Below, piece after piece: positions 7,447-16,426 of a stretch of DNA of 64,000 nucleotides. The first letter of the stretch is position 1. Each line of letters begins with the position of its first letter. The DNA is from an uncultured Clostridia bacterium. GTDB lineage: Bacteria > Bacillota > Clostridia > Christensenellales > Borkfalkiaceae. Location: positions 106,601 through 170,600 of the forward strand of contig CAKQSB010000003.1 in assembly GCA_934271735.1 (NCBI GenBank), written 5' to 3'. A program made the position numbers and the translations under genes. The notes beneath the pieces are model-generated. The model had not been told where the DNA came from and did not search any database. It was given only the letters and a program-made list of their open reading frames with translations.

Positions 7447-8661
7447 TTATTTACGCAAAATATCCCCTGCGGAAACATTTATATCGGAATATATTCTTAT
7501 TTTTTGCTGAACGATTTTCGCGTCATCGATAATTTCCTCGTTTTCGTCTGTCATTTTGTCGACGATAATTATTTTATTGAAATTCTCGCCGGGCGTTAAA
7601 ACTTCGAGTTTATCGCCTTTTTTAAAACGGTTACGCATTTCCGCAACGAAATAACCGTTATCGTTCGTCCCCTCCGTAACAACGGCGGCGAACTGCTTTT
7701 CTCCCGCCGACTGAGAATCGGAATAATTGACGGTTTCCGTGTTTCCGCCGAGCATATAAGCCGTGGTAAAAACCCTGTGATTCGTCTTTAAAAGTTCATC
7801 GTAAAACGTTTCATTTTCTTTGTATTTATCGCCGATTTTGTAATATTCGTCAATTGCTCTTCTATATGCGTTTATGACCGTTGCGAGATAGTATTCGCTT
7901 TTCATTCTGCCCTCGATTTTCAAAGAGCAGATTCCCGCTTTTGCCATCTCGTCGATATGATCTATCATATTCAGATCTTTGCTGTTGAGGATATACGAAC
8001 CTCTTTCGTCCTCTTCGATACCGAAAAACTCCCCGCCTTTGGACTTTTCTCTGAGTTCATATTGCCAGCGGCAAGCCTGAACGCATTCGCCGCGGTTTGC
8101 GTCTCTGCCGTTGAAATAGTTGGAAAGCAGGCATCTGCCGCTATACGAAATGCACATTGCTCCGTGAACAAAGGCTTCAAGCTGAGTTTCCGGGCAAAAA
8201 TCGGATATTTCTTTGATTTCCGCAAGCGAAAGTTCTCTTGCGAGAACTACTCTTTCAAGCCCCTGTTCGCCCCAGAATTTAACCGCGTATTTATTAAGCG
8301 TATTCGCCTGCGTTGATAAATGAATCTTCAACTTAGGCGCGACCGCCTTACACAAAGAGATAAGCCCGACGTCCGTTATCAAAACCGCATCGACCCCGAT
8401 TTTTTCTAAGAAACGGAAATAATCCACCGCTTTTTCAAAATCGGAATTTCTCGCAAAAATGTTGACGGTAACGTAGATTTTGACGTTTTTTACGTGAGCG
8501 AATTTAACCGCTTCGATAAGCTCTTCGTCCGTAAAATTATCCGAAAAAGCTCTCAGCGAAAAACTCTTTCCTCCGAGATAAACGGCGTCCGCCCCGTAAT
8601 AAACGGCGGTTTTAAGTTTTGAAAAGTTCCCCGCGGGAGCAAGCAATTCAATTTTTTTCAT
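7447..8661 (-). CDS. trhP: U32-family protein, tRNA 5-hydroxyuridine synthesis (TrhP-like)
   Basis: 404 aa. The N-terminus MKKIELLAPAGNFSKLKTAVYYGADAVYLGGKSFSLRAFSDNF is diagnostic in its motifs LLAPAGN and GADAVYLGG for family U32. A cysteine cluster in HGAMCISYSGRCLLSNY and RGECVQACRW matches the iron-sulfur site. Long annotated as collagenases, these proteins hydroxylate uridine-34 in tRNA using prephenate. The gene starts 4 bp after a TrmR-like methyltransferase gene, the same pairing as yrrM-yrrN-yrrO in Bacillus; here only one U32 gene is present. Collagenase activity is unlikely. Confidence 0.9.
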   Translation of the reverse strand: MKKIELLAPAGNFSKLKTAVYYGADAVYLGGKSFSLRAFSDNFTDEELIEAVKFAHVKNVKIYVTVNIFARNSDFEKAVDYFRFLEKIGVDAVLITDVGLISLCKAVAPKLKIHLSTQANTLNKYAVKFWGEQGLERVVLARELSLAEIKEISDFCPETQLEAFVHGAMCISYSGRCLLSNYFNGRDANRGECVQACRWQYELREKSKGGEFFGIEEDERGSYILNSKDLNMIDHIDEMAKAGICSLKIEGRMKSEYYLATVINAYRRAIDEYYKIGDKYKENETFYDELLKTNHRVFTTAYMLGGNTETVNYSDSQSAGEKQFAAVVTEGTNDNGYFVAEMRNRFKKGDKLEVLTPGENFNKIIIVDKMTDENEEIIDDAKIVQQKIRIYSDINVSAGDILRK

Positions 8662-8665
8662 AATG

Positions 8666-9301
8666 TCAGTTCTTCTTGTAAGATATGCTTATTCCGTCTC
8701 CCGTATCGGAAATGGCGGTTATGAAATCCTCGTCCGACGAAATCATATCGAGAAATTCGCGCATATTGTTTCTTATTGTATTATGTCTGTGAGGAGTTTT
8801 AACCTCTCCCGTTATATATCCTCGGAAGAGAACGTTATCGGCAAAAAGCACGCCGCCTTTGTTAAGTCTTGCTTTTATCTTCGGAAAAAGGTTTTTATAT
8901 TTGGATTTATTGCAATCGAGAAAGACGAAATCAAACCCTCCGTCAAGCTCGTCGACCACTTCTTCCGCATCGCCGAAAAAAGTAAAAACTCTTGAATTTA
9001 CATTGAATTTTTCAAAGTTTTTCAACGCTTCGTCTTCCGCGGGGCGATATCTTTCTACGGTATATAAAGTCGCTTCGGGGCAAGCCTGCAATAAAGCTAT
9101 TCCCGAGCAACCCGTAGCCGTTCCGAACTCTAAAATCTTTTTCGGATTAACAAGCTTTGCGGTAAGAATAAGAGAATTGAGACTTTCTCTTAAAATAGTC
9201 GCAATTCCCTTTTTCTTATAATCGTCTCTTAAATCCGACAATTCTTTTGAAATTGTATTCTCCGCGTTTTTTAAAACGAGAGATTTAACGTATTCGTGCA
9301 T
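8666..9301 (-). CDS. trmR: tRNA 5-hydroxyuridine-34 O-methyltransferase (TrmR-like)
   Basis: 211 aa class I SAM-dependent methyltransferase of the O-methyltransferase type 3 family. Motif I is ILEFGTATGCSGIALL; FDFVFLDCNKSKY and GGVLFADNVLFRGYI are characteristic of the YrrM/TrmR branch, which methylates hydroxyuridine at the tRNA wobble position to give methoxyuridine. Its ATG overlaps the RNase J stop by one base (TAATG), and the U32 gene follows after 4 bp, so the three are probably translated together. The neighbour U32 protein supplies the hydroxylated substrate, which supports this assignment over a catechol-type function. Confidence 0.88.
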   Translation of the reverse strand: MHEYVKSLVLKNAENTISKELSDLRDDYKKKGIATILRESLNSLILTAKLVNPKKILEFGTATGCSGIALLQACPEATLYTVERYRPAEDEALKNFEKFNVNSRVFTFFGDAEEVVDELDGGFDFVFLDCNKSKYKNLFPKIKARLNKGGVLFADNVLFRGYITGEVKTPHRHNTIRNNMREFLDMISSDEDFITAISDTGDGISISYKKN

Positions 9302-10953
9302 TATACTTCCGTTAAAACGGGAATAATCATCGGACTTTTCTTTGTCTTTTTAACAACGAAATTACGAAGATTTTTCCTTATCTGATTTCTTATTTCACCC
9401 ATATCGCCCACGGATTTCACGTCGAACGAATTAACGGTTTTTGTTACGATGTTTTTCGCTTCGGCAACCTGAGCTTCCGATAAAATCGAGCCTTTGTTGA
9501 TTATATCCGGACCTTGAACGATTTCGCCCGTATCCTCCGACACACAGCAAACGGCGATAATCAAGCCGTCTTCGGCAAGGTGCTTTCTGTCCTTGACGAC
9601 GTTTTCGCTGTCGTCGATGGAAAGCCCGTCGATATATCTCGTACCCGACTGGAATCTGTCGCCGCGTTTCATACTCTTAGGCGTAATCTCGATCGTGTCG
9701 CCGATATCCGCGATAAGCATATTGCTTTCTTTCATTCCTATTTCTTTGGCTAAACGGCAATGTTTTTTCAGATGTCTGTACTCGCCGTGAACGGGAATAA
9801 AGAATTTCGGTTTTAAAAGCGTATGCAGCGTTTTGAGTTCTTCCTGGCATGCGTGACCCGAAACATGTATTTTCGTTATAGATTTGTAAACTACATCCGC
9901 GCCTTTTCTGTAAAGGTTGTTTATGACCTGATAAATGCTTCTCTCGTTGCCCGGAATAGGCGAAGCGGAAATGATTATTGTGTCGTTATTTCCGACCTGA
10001 ACCTGATTGTATTCTCCCGCAGCCATTCTCGTAAGCGCGCTCATAGGCTCGCCCTGACTCCCGGTAGACACGATAACGAGATCCTTATCGGCGTAATTTT
10101 TGATTTTTTCTATATCCACAACGAGATTTTCGGGTATCGAAATTTCGTTTACTCTCGTTGCCGCGTCGACGACGTTAAGCATACTTCTGCCCGAAAAAGC
10201 GATTTTTCTCTTATGTTTTTCGGCAAGATTGATTATCTGCTGCAATCTGTGAACGTTTGTAGCGAAAGTCGCAACGATAAGTCTTCTTTTAGCGTTATCG
10301 GCGAAAAGTCTGTCCAAAGTCTCTCCTACGACGTGTTCGCTCATAGTGTAGCCTTCCTGCTCCACATTCGTCGATTCGCACAAAAGAAGAGTTACGCCCT
10401 TTTTACCAATCTCCGAAATTCTCGGAATATCGATCATCTCGCCGTTTATGGGCGTTAAATCTATCTTGAAATCGCCCGAATGGTATACAAGACCTACTGG
10501 CGTGTTTATCGCAAGCGCGCAGCTTCCCGGGATTGAATGGTTGACATGAACGAATTCAACCGAGAAACAGCCGAGTTTCACCACTCCCGAGGGTTTTACG
10601 CAATTAAGCGAATAATTCTGAACCCTTTGTTCTATAAGCTTATGCTCGCAAAGCATAAGAGTTAATTTCGTTCCGTAAACGGGAACGTTGATTTCTTTTA
10701 AAACGTACGGGAGACCGCCTATATGGTCTTCGTGTCCGTGCGTAAGCACTATTCCTCTTATTCTGTCCTTATTCTGAACAAGATAAGATATATCGGGTAT
10801 CAGAAGATCGATTCCGGGCATATCCGCATTCGGAAAGGTCAGCCCCGCGTCGATTATTATGATATCCTTACCGTATTCGAGGGCGGTCATATTCTTTCCT
10901 ATTTCGCCTACGCCGCCCAGAAATCTGACTTTTAAAGATTTTTTGTTGTTCAA
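9301..10953 (-). CDS. rnj: Ribonuclease J
   Basis: 550 aa, full length. The metallo-beta-lactamase motif THGHEDHIGGLPYV is at about 71-84; beta-CASP motifs follow, including STGSQGEPMSAL, HVSGHACQEELKTL and PKFFIPVHGEYRHL. RNase J is a 5'-3' exoribonuclease and endoribonuclease central to mRNA decay and rRNA maturation in Bacillota. Translation appears to start at TTG (10953-10951), giving MNNKKSLKVRFLGG; GGAG lies about 9 nt upstream and no ATG is available. It lies downstream of valS (gap 70 bp) and upstream of trmR, placing RNA decay with tRNA modification genes. Confidence 0.96.
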   Translation of the reverse strand: MNNKKSLKVRFLGGVGEIGKNMTALEYGKDIIIIDAGLTFPNADMPGIDLLIPDISYLVQNKDRIRGIVLTHGHEDHIGGLPYVLKEINVPVYGTKLTLMLCEHKLIEQRVQNYSLNCVKPSGVVKLGCFSVEFVHVNHSIPGSCALAINTPVGLVYHSGDFKIDLTPINGEMIDIPRISEIGKKGVTLLLCESTNVEQEGYTMSEHVVGETLDRLFADNAKRRLIVATFATNVHRLQQIINLAEKHKRKIAFSGRSMLNVVDAATRVNEISIPENLVVDIEKIKNYADKDLVIVSTGSQGEPMSALTRMAAGEYNQVQVGNNDTIIISASPIPGNERSIYQVINNLYRKGADVVYKSITKIHVSGHACQEELKTLHTLLKPKFFIPVHGEYRHLKKHCRLAKEIGMKESNMLIADIGDTIEITPKSMKRGDRFQSGTRYIDGLSIDDSENVVKDRKHLAEDGLIIAVCCVSEDTGEIVQGPDIINKGSILSEAQVAEAKNIVTKTVNSFDVKSVGDMGEIRNQIRKNLRNFVVKKTKKSPMIIPVLTEV

Positions 10954-10990
10954 TTTTGTTTACTCCGTTTTTACGGGAGACACGAAAAGT

Positions 10991-11016
10991 TGCCCGAACA
11001 AAAATTTATTCGGGCA
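10991..11016 (-). terminator. Weak hairpin after valS
   Basis: An 8-bp stem TGCCCGAA/TTCGGGCA lies just past the valS stop codon. On the minus strand it is followed by ACTTTTCG rather than a full T-run, so some read-through into the RNase J gene is likely. Confidence 0.45.
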
Positions 11017-11023
11017 TATAATA

Positions 11024-13654
11024 TCAATTTTCTATTTCTTCGATACTTTTAATAATCTTTTCCTTTATCTCCGTGAATTTTGTTAATTTTGCTTTTTCTC
11101 CGTCGATCAAAGCCTTGGGAGCTTTGGCGACGAATCCCTGATTGGAGAGTTTGCTCTCCGCTCTCTTTATTTCGTTTTCGGTTTTTTCAAGCTCGGCTTT
11201 GAGTCTCGCAAGCTCTTTTTCGTAGTCTACAAGTTCGCCGAGCGGAATATAAATTTCCGCGCCGTCGAGAATCTTGGAAACGACCTTTTCGCCGATAACG
11301 TCCTTATTCGCAACGTATTTGATTTCGCCTACGTTAGCGAGCTTGCGAATGTAAGAAGCTCCGTTTTCGATAAGTCTCTTGTTTTCCGTAACGACGTAAA
11401 TATCGACCTTAGCCGAAGGCGCAGCTCCCGTTTCCGCTTTGATGTTTCTTATAGACTTAATGATGTCCATAATTTTCTCGGTTGCCGATCTTTCTTTTCT
11501 GTAAGCAAGCTTCGAGTTGTATTTCGGGAAATCGGAAACCATAATGCTACCCGTAGTTTCGGGAATATGGTCGTAAATCTCTTCGGTTACGAACGGAATG
11601 AACGGATGAAGGAGTTTGAGCATATTCTTTAACACATAGCACAGAACGCTTACCGTGTTATCCTTCTTTTCGTTATCCTCTCCGTACAAAACAGGCTTGC
11701 AAAGTTCGATATACCAGTCGCAGAAATCCGACCAGACGAAATCCTGCAAAGCCGCGCAAGCAAGACCTATCTCGTATTTTTCCATATTGACCGTTACGTC
11801 TTTGACAACCGAATTAAGTTTCGAAATAATCCATTTGTCTGCGGGAACGAGCTTGATTTCGGAAAGTTCGGTTTTGATTTTTCTTCCTTCACAGTTCATA
11901 AACACGAAACGCGAAGCGTTCCATATCTTGTTGATGAAATTTCTGCATCCTTCGAGTTTCTCTGCGGAATATCTTATATCGTTGCCCGCGGAAATACCGT
12001 TAAGAAGACAATATCTCAGAGTGTCCGCGCCGTACTTATCGATAATTTCGAGCGGGTCTACGCCGTTTCCGAGAGATTTGCTCATCTTTCTGCCCTGCGA
12101 ATCCCTTACGATACCGTGAATCAGAACGTCCTTGAAAGGAATTCTGTCCATATGCTCTATACCGCTGAAAATCATTCTTGCTACCCAGAAGAAAATTATG
12201 TCGTAAGCGGTAACGAGAACGTCGGTAGGATAGAAATATTCGAGATCTTCCGTTTTATCGGGATAACCGAGCGTGGAGAACGGCCAGAGAGCCGAACTGA
12301 ACCAGGTGTCGAGAACGTCCTCGTCCTGACGGAATTTCTTTCCTCCGCACTTCGGGCAAACCGTAGGTTCTTCTTTCGCAACGACGGTTTCTCCGCAATC
12401 TTCGCAGTAATAAGCGGGTATTCTGTGTCCCCACCAGAGCTGACGGGAAATACACCAGTCCTTGATGTTCTCCATCCAGTTGTAGTATATTTTCGTAAAT
12501 CTCGGCGGAGTGAATTTGATACTCTTCTTTCTTACAGCCGAAATAGCGGGTTTCGCGAGAGGCTCCATCTTTACGAACCACTGTTTTGAAACGATAGGCT
12601 CGACGGTGTCGTGACAACGATAACAATGTCCGACGTTGTGCGCGTGCGGCTCGATTTTTTCGAGATTTCCGAGAGCCTGAAGTTCTTTAACGACGGCTTC
12701 TCTGCACTCGTAACGCGTCATTCCGTTATATTTGCCCGCATTTTCGTTCATAACCGCTCCGTCGTCCATAACGCGGATTACGGGAAGCGAATGACGAAGA
12801 CCGACTTCGAAGTCGTTCGGGTCGTGAGCGGGAGTTATTTTAACTGCGCCCGTGCCGAATTCCATATCGACGTAATCATCCGCAACGACGGGGATTTCTC
12901 TGCCGACGATGGGAAGAATAAGCGTTTTTCCTACGATATCTTTATATCTCGGATCTTTGGGATTTACGGCTACCGCGGTATCTCCGAACATTGTTTCGGG
13001 TCTCGTCGTTGCAACGATGAGATACTTATCGCTGTCCTTCAGATAATAACGAAGGTGCCAGAAGAAAGACGGTTCTTCGGTATACTCCACTTCTGCGTCC
13101 GAAAGTGCGGTTTTACAGCAGGGACACCAGTTGATTATTCTCTTTCCCTGATAAATCAAACCTTTGTTATAAAGATTTACGAAAACCTCTTTAACCGCTT
13201 TCGAGCATTTTTCGTCCATCGTGAAAGCAAGTCTCGACCAGTCGCACGAAGAACCGAGCCTTTTGAGCTGTTCGACGATTCTGCCGCCGTACTTATTTTT
13301 CCAAGCCCAGGCTCTCTCGAGAAATCCCTCTCTGCCGACCTGTTCTTTGGTAAGACCTTCGGCTTTCATCTGATCGACGATTTTCACCTCGGTCGCAATA
13401 GACGCGTGATCGGTTCCGGGAAGCCATAAAGCCTCGTAACCCTGCATTCTCTTGAAACGAATGATGCTGTCCTGAATAGATTCGTCGAGAGCGTGACCGA
13501 TATGAAGCTGACCGGTAATGTTCGGCGGCGGCATAACGATTGTGAAAGGAATTTTTTCTCTGTTCGGGTGTGCGGTAAAGTATCCTTTATCTACCCATTC
13601 CTTATAAATTCTCTCCTCGAAATCTTGCGGATTGTAGGTTTTGTTCATCTCCAT
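11024..13654 (-). CDS. valS: Valyl-tRNA synthetase
   Basis: 876 aa. The class I signatures are HIGHALDESIQD near residue 53 and KMSKSLGNGVDPLEII near 530; the editing domain and the WWGHRIPAYYCEDCGE segment are present, and a C-terminal coiled-coil arm (EKELARLKAELEKTENEIKRAESKL) completes the protein. It charges tRNA-Val with valine. The start ATG at 13654 is preceded by GGAG at 8 nt. A perfect sigma-A consensus promoter sits about 35 bp upstream. The leader is too short for a T-box and the T-box core was not found, which is unusual for a Bacillota valS. Confidence 0.97.
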   Translation of the reverse strand: MEMNKTYNPQDFEERIYKEWVDKGYFTAHPNREKIPFTIVMPPPNITGQLHIGHALDESIQDSIIRFKRMQGYEALWLPGTDHASIATEVKIVDQMKAEGLTKEQVGREGFLERAWAWKNKYGGRIVEQLKRLGSSCDWSRLAFTMDEKCSKAVKEVFVNLYNKGLIYQGKRIINWCPCCKTALSDAEVEYTEEPSFFWHLRYYLKDSDKYLIVATTRPETMFGDTAVAVNPKDPRYKDIVGKTLILPIVGREIPVVADDYVDMEFGTGAVKITPAHDPNDFEVGLRHSLPVIRVMDDGAVMNENAGKYNGMTRYECREAVVKELQALGNLEKIEPHAHNVGHCYRCHDTVEPIVSKQWFVKMEPLAKPAISAVRKKSIKFTPPRFTKIYYNWMENIKDWCISRQLWWGHRIPAYYCEDCGETVVAKEEPTVCPKCGGKKFRQDEDVLDTWFSSALWPFSTLGYPDKTEDLEYFYPTDVLVTAYDIIFFWVARMIFSGIEHMDRIPFKDVLIHGIVRDSQGRKMSKSLGNGVDPLEIIDKYGADTLRYCLLNGISAGNDIRYSAEKLEGCRNFINKIWNASRFVFMNCEGRKIKTELSEIKLVPADKWIISKLNSVVKDVTVNMEKYEIGLACAALQDFVWSDFCDWYIELCKPVLYGEDNEKKDNTVSVLCYVLKNMLKLLHPFIPFVTEEIYDHIPETTGSIMVSDFPKYNSKLAYRKERSATEKIMDIIKSIRNIKAETGAAPSAKVDIYVVTENKRLIENGASYIRKLANVGEIKYVANKDVIGEKVVSKILDGAEIYIPLGELVDYEKELARLKAELEKTENEIKRAESKLSNQGFVAKAPKALIDGEKAKLTKFTEIKEKIIKSIEEIEN

Positions 13655-13686
13655 AATTCTTTCTCCGAAAAAGTTATAACTCTTGT

Positions 13687-13715
13687 ATTATATTATAAAT
13701 TACTTTAATTGTCAA
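13687..13715 (-). promoter_or_regulatory. Perfect consensus sigma-A promoter for valS
   Basis: Minus strand: TTGACA (13715-13710), a 17-bp spacer, TATAAT (13692-13687). All 12 hexamer bases and the spacing match consensus, implying strong constitutive transcription. Its -35 box shares bases with a -35-like box for the opposite strand. Confidence 0.85.
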
Positions 13716-13738
13716 ATAAATGCGGGGTCGCATATGAT
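13709..13738 (+). promoter_or_regulatory. Probable promoter for the ABC importer operon
   Basis: Plus strand: TTGTCA (13709-13714), an 18-bp spacer, TATGAT (13733-13738). A TATAAT also occurs at 13738-13743 but without a well-spaced -35. The leader (about 85 nt) contains a TTTGTC/GACAAA hairpin; no riboswitch class was recognised. Confidence 0.45.
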
Positions 13739-13830
13739 ATAATAACCAAAGTATTTGCGCCGATTCGACTTATTTTTGTCGACCGACAAATTAAGCCGTA
13801 CGGAAAAGCGGACTTTCGGTTAAAGGAGTT

Positions 13831-14844
13831 TTGTATATGAAAAAAATCACGGCGATTTTTCTCGTCGCCTGCTCTCTTCTCTTTTCCCTTGCATCCTGCG
13901 GCGAAAACAAGAAAAACGAGCTTAAAAAAATTCGCGTAAACGAAGTAACTCATTCTATCTTTTACGCGCCGCTTTATATCGCGATAGAAAACGAATTCTT
14001 CAAACAGGAAGGACTTGAAATCGAGCTTACGAACGGCGGCGGATCCGATAAATCGATGACCGCTTTATTGTCGGGAAACGCCGACATAGGTCTTATGGGC
14101 GTGGAAGCCGCAATATACGTTTTCAAGGAAGGCAAAGCCGATTATCCTAAAGTTTTCGGGCAGCTCACCAAACGCGACGGCTCGTTCCTCGTATCGAGAA
14201 AAGCCGAACCCGATTTCAGATGGGAAAATCTCGAAAATAAAACCGTTCTTGCGGGAAGAACGGGCGGCGTACCCGCGATGACGTTCGAATACGTCGTAAA
14301 CAAACACGGGCTTTATAACGGCAAAAACATAACGCTTAACAACGACGTCGCCTTCAATCTTATGGGTCCCTCTTTCGAAGGCGGCACGGGCGATTACACA
14401 ACGCTTTTCGAACCTCTCGCGAGCGAATACGCAAAAGCCGGAAAAGGCTATATCGTCGCTTCCGTCGGTAAAGAAAGCGGAGAAATCCCCTACACCGCGT
14501 TTATGTCCGCGAAAAGCTATATCGAAAAGAACGGCGAAATAATCGAAAAATTTCTCACCGCGCTTCAGAAAGCCGTAAAATATCTCGAAGAAACCGACAA
14601 GAAAACCGTTGCCGAAAGTATTTTGAAACAATTTCCCGGCACGGAACTCGCTTCGGTTACGGATGCCTTGGAAAGCTATTTATCCATAGACGCCTGGACG
14701 AAAAATATGGCTATGACCGAATTTGCTTTCGATAATCTTCAATCGGTTATGCAAAACGCGGGAGAACTCGACGAAAAAATAAATTGCGGCGACATAAATT
14801 ATACCGAAATCGCCGAAAAAGTATACAAAAAAATCTACGGCTAA
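13831..14844 (+). CDS. ABC importer substrate-binding lipoprotein (NitT/TauT, NMT1/THI5-like)
   Basis: 337 aa. The signal peptide ends in the lipobox LASC (cysteine about residue 23), so the protein should be tethered to the outer face of the membrane. The mature domain begins with KKIRVNEVTHSIFYAPLYIAIENEFF, followed by GGGSDKSMTALLSGNADIGL, the hallmark of the NMT1/THI5/SsuA group that binds sulfonates, nitrate, thiamine precursors, riboflavin or similar small molecules. Substrate cannot be assigned: no riboswitch or biosynthetic neighbour is present. First gene of a three-gene operon with ATPase and permease. AAAGGAG precedes the ATG. Confidence 0.9.
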   Translation: MYMKKITAIFLVACSLLFSLASCGENKKNELKKIRVNEVTHSIFYAPLYIAIENEFFKQEGLEIELTNGGGSDKSMTALLSGNADIGLMGVEAAIYVFKEGKADYPKVFGQLTKRDGSFLVSRKAEPDFRWENLENKTVLAGRTGGVPAMTFEYVVNKHGLYNGKNITLNNDVAFNLMGPSFEGGTGDYTTLFEPLASEYAKAGKGYIVASVGKESGEIPYTAFMSAKSYIEKNGEIIEKFLTALQKAVKYLEETDKKTVAESILKQFPGTELASVTDALESYLSIDAWTKNMAMTEFAFDNLQSVMQNAGELDEKINCGDINYTEIAEKVYKKIYG

Positions 14845-14868
14845 ATAACAAACAAGGAAACGCTAAAG

Positions 14869-15633
14869 ATGAACGAAATACTCAAGCTGGAAAACGTTTC
14901 CCTTGCCTATCAGACGGATACCGACGAAATTCTCGCGCTCAATTCGATTTCGTTTGACGTCAAAAGAGGAGAATTCGTCGCGATCATCGGTCCGTCGGGA
15001 TGTGGAAAAACAAGTATTCTTTCCATAATAGCGGGGCTTTTGAAGCCGAGCGGCGGAAAGGTTACGCTTTGCGGCAAGGAAGTAAAAAAAGGTAAAACGT
15101 CGATAGGATATATGCTTCAGAAAGACGAATTGTTCCCTTGGCGGACAATCGAAGAAAACGCGTATCTCCCGCTCGAAGTGAAGAAAAACAAAAGTAAAAC
15201 GGAAAAAGACAAAGTCGCCGCTTTGCTGAAAAAATACGGCTTGTGGGAATTTCGTAAGAAATATCCTTCGCAACTGTCGGGAGGAATGCGCCAGCGCGCC
15301 GCCTTAATTCGCACGATGGCTTCTTCGCCCGATCTTTTGCTTTTAGACGAGCCGTTTTCCGCGTTGGATTATCAAACCAGACTTTCGGTTTGCGACGATT
15401 TATACGATATAATCAAAAAAGAAAAGAAAACAGCTCTCCTCGTCACGCACGATATTTCGGAAGCTTTATCTACGGCGGACAGAATCGTCGTACTCACGAA
15501 AAGACCGTCCAAAGTGCTTAATATTCATATAATCGACCTCGATAAAACGGCAACGCCTCTGAAACGAAGAGAAGATCCGCGTTTTTCGGGCTGGTTCGAA
15601 AGAATGTGGAGGGAGCTTAACTATGAAAAATAA
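14869..15633 (+). CDS. ABC importer ATP-binding subunit (NitT/TauT family)
   Basis: 254 aa. Walker A is GPSGCGKTS (about residues 42-50), the Q-loop region MLQKDELFPWRT, signature LSGGMRQRAALIRT, Walker B LLLLDEPFSALD, and the H-loop VTHDISEA. It energises uptake by the adjacent permease. The DELFPWRTIEEN segment is typical of SsuB/TauB/ThiZ-type ATPases. It lies 24 bp after the binding-protein gene, and its last 11 bases overlap the start of the permease gene. Confidence 0.93.
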   Translation: MNEILKLENVSLAYQTDTDEILALNSISFDVKRGEFVAIIGPSGCGKTSILSIIAGLLKPSGGKVTLCGKEVKKGKTSIGYMLQKDELFPWRTIEENAYLPLEVKKNKSKTEKDKVAALLKKYGLWEFRKKYPSQLSGGMRQRAALIRTMASSPDLLLLDEPFSALDYQTRLSVCDDLYDIIKKEKKTALLVTHDISEALSTADRIVVLTKRPSKVLNIHIIDLDKTATPLKRREDPRFSGWFERMWRELNYEK

Positions 15634-16426
15634 AAACAATTTCTCAAAAGGAAGACTGCTCTATCTCAAAAAGAAGAGAAACTCGGGTATTTTCGTTGTT
15701 TTTATGCGAATTTTCGTTCTTTGCGCGTTCCTCGCGCTCTGGGAACTTTTCGCCGTGACGGGAGTTACCGACAGTTTCTTATCGAGTAGCCCTTCGAGAA
15801 TAGCAAAAACGCTTAAAGAACTTTTTACGACGGGCGAATTGTGGATTCATATCGGCACGACGGTTTACGAAACGGTTATAGGTTTTATAATCGCCACCGC
15901 GCTGGGAACTCTTATCGCCTTAGGCTTATGGTGGTCGGAAAACTTCAGAAAAATCGCCGAGCCATACATTATCGTACTTAATTCTCTGCCAAAAATCGCT
16001 CTCGGGCCGATTATAATCGTATGGTTCGGCAGCGGAACGAAATCGATAGTATTTATGACGGTGATAATAACGATAATCGTTACAATCATAACTATGCAGA
16101 ACGGTTTTCTCGCAACGGACAAAGGGAAAATTATGCTCCTCGAATCTATGGGCGCGGGAAAAACCACTATTATGAAAAAACTCGTTATCCCGCAAAGCAT
16201 ACCGACTTTTATATCCTGTCTCAAAATCAATGTCGGAATGGCCTGGATAGGTTCGATAATGGGCGAATATCTCACCTCTAAACAAGGAATAGGCTATCTG
16301 ATAGTTTACGGCGGTCAGGTTTTCAAGCTCGACCTCGTAATGGCGTCGACGGTAATTTTGTGTCTCCTTGCGGGCGCAATGTACGCCCTTGTCGCTCTTT
16401 TCGAAAAATTAACGACAAAGCGATAA
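15623..16426 (+). CDS. ABC importer permease (NitT/TauT family)
   Basis: 267 aa with about six membrane segments; the first is around residues 25-45. The coupling-helix region reads ESMGAGKTTIMKKLVIPQSIPTFISCLKI, the EAA-loop pattern of BPD_transp_1 permeases, followed by the conserved GEYLTSKQGIGYLI segment. It forms the membrane channel for the substrate delivered by the upstream lipoprotein. Translation starts at 15623 inside the ATPase gene (ATGAAAAATAA), so the two are coupled. The last 104 bp overlap, in antisense, the 3' end of the convergent membrane-protein gene. Confidence 0.92.
   Translation: MKNKNNFSKGRLLYLKKKRNSGIFVVFMRIFVLCAFLALWELFAVTGVTDSFLSSSPSRIAKTLKELFTTGELWIHIGTTVYETVIGFIIATALGTLIALGLWWSENFRKIAEPYIIVLNSLPKIALGPIIIVWFGSGTKSIVFMTVIITIIVTIITMQNGFLATDKGKIMLLESMGAGKTTIMKKLVIPQSIPTFISCLKINVGMAWIGSIMGEYLTSKQGIGYLIVYGGQVFKLDLVMASTVILCLLAGAMYALVALFEKLTTKR

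Noticed and set aside
12611..13429. 272-codon plus-strand frame inside valS
   Set aside because: Antisense of a complete valyl-tRNA synthetase; composition is rich in Arg, Phe and Ser as expected of shadow frames.
13655..13830. Possible T-box leader for valS or riboswitch for the ABC importer
   Set aside because: The valS leader is about 30 nt, too short for a T-box, and no T-box core or known riboswitch core was found in the importer leader.
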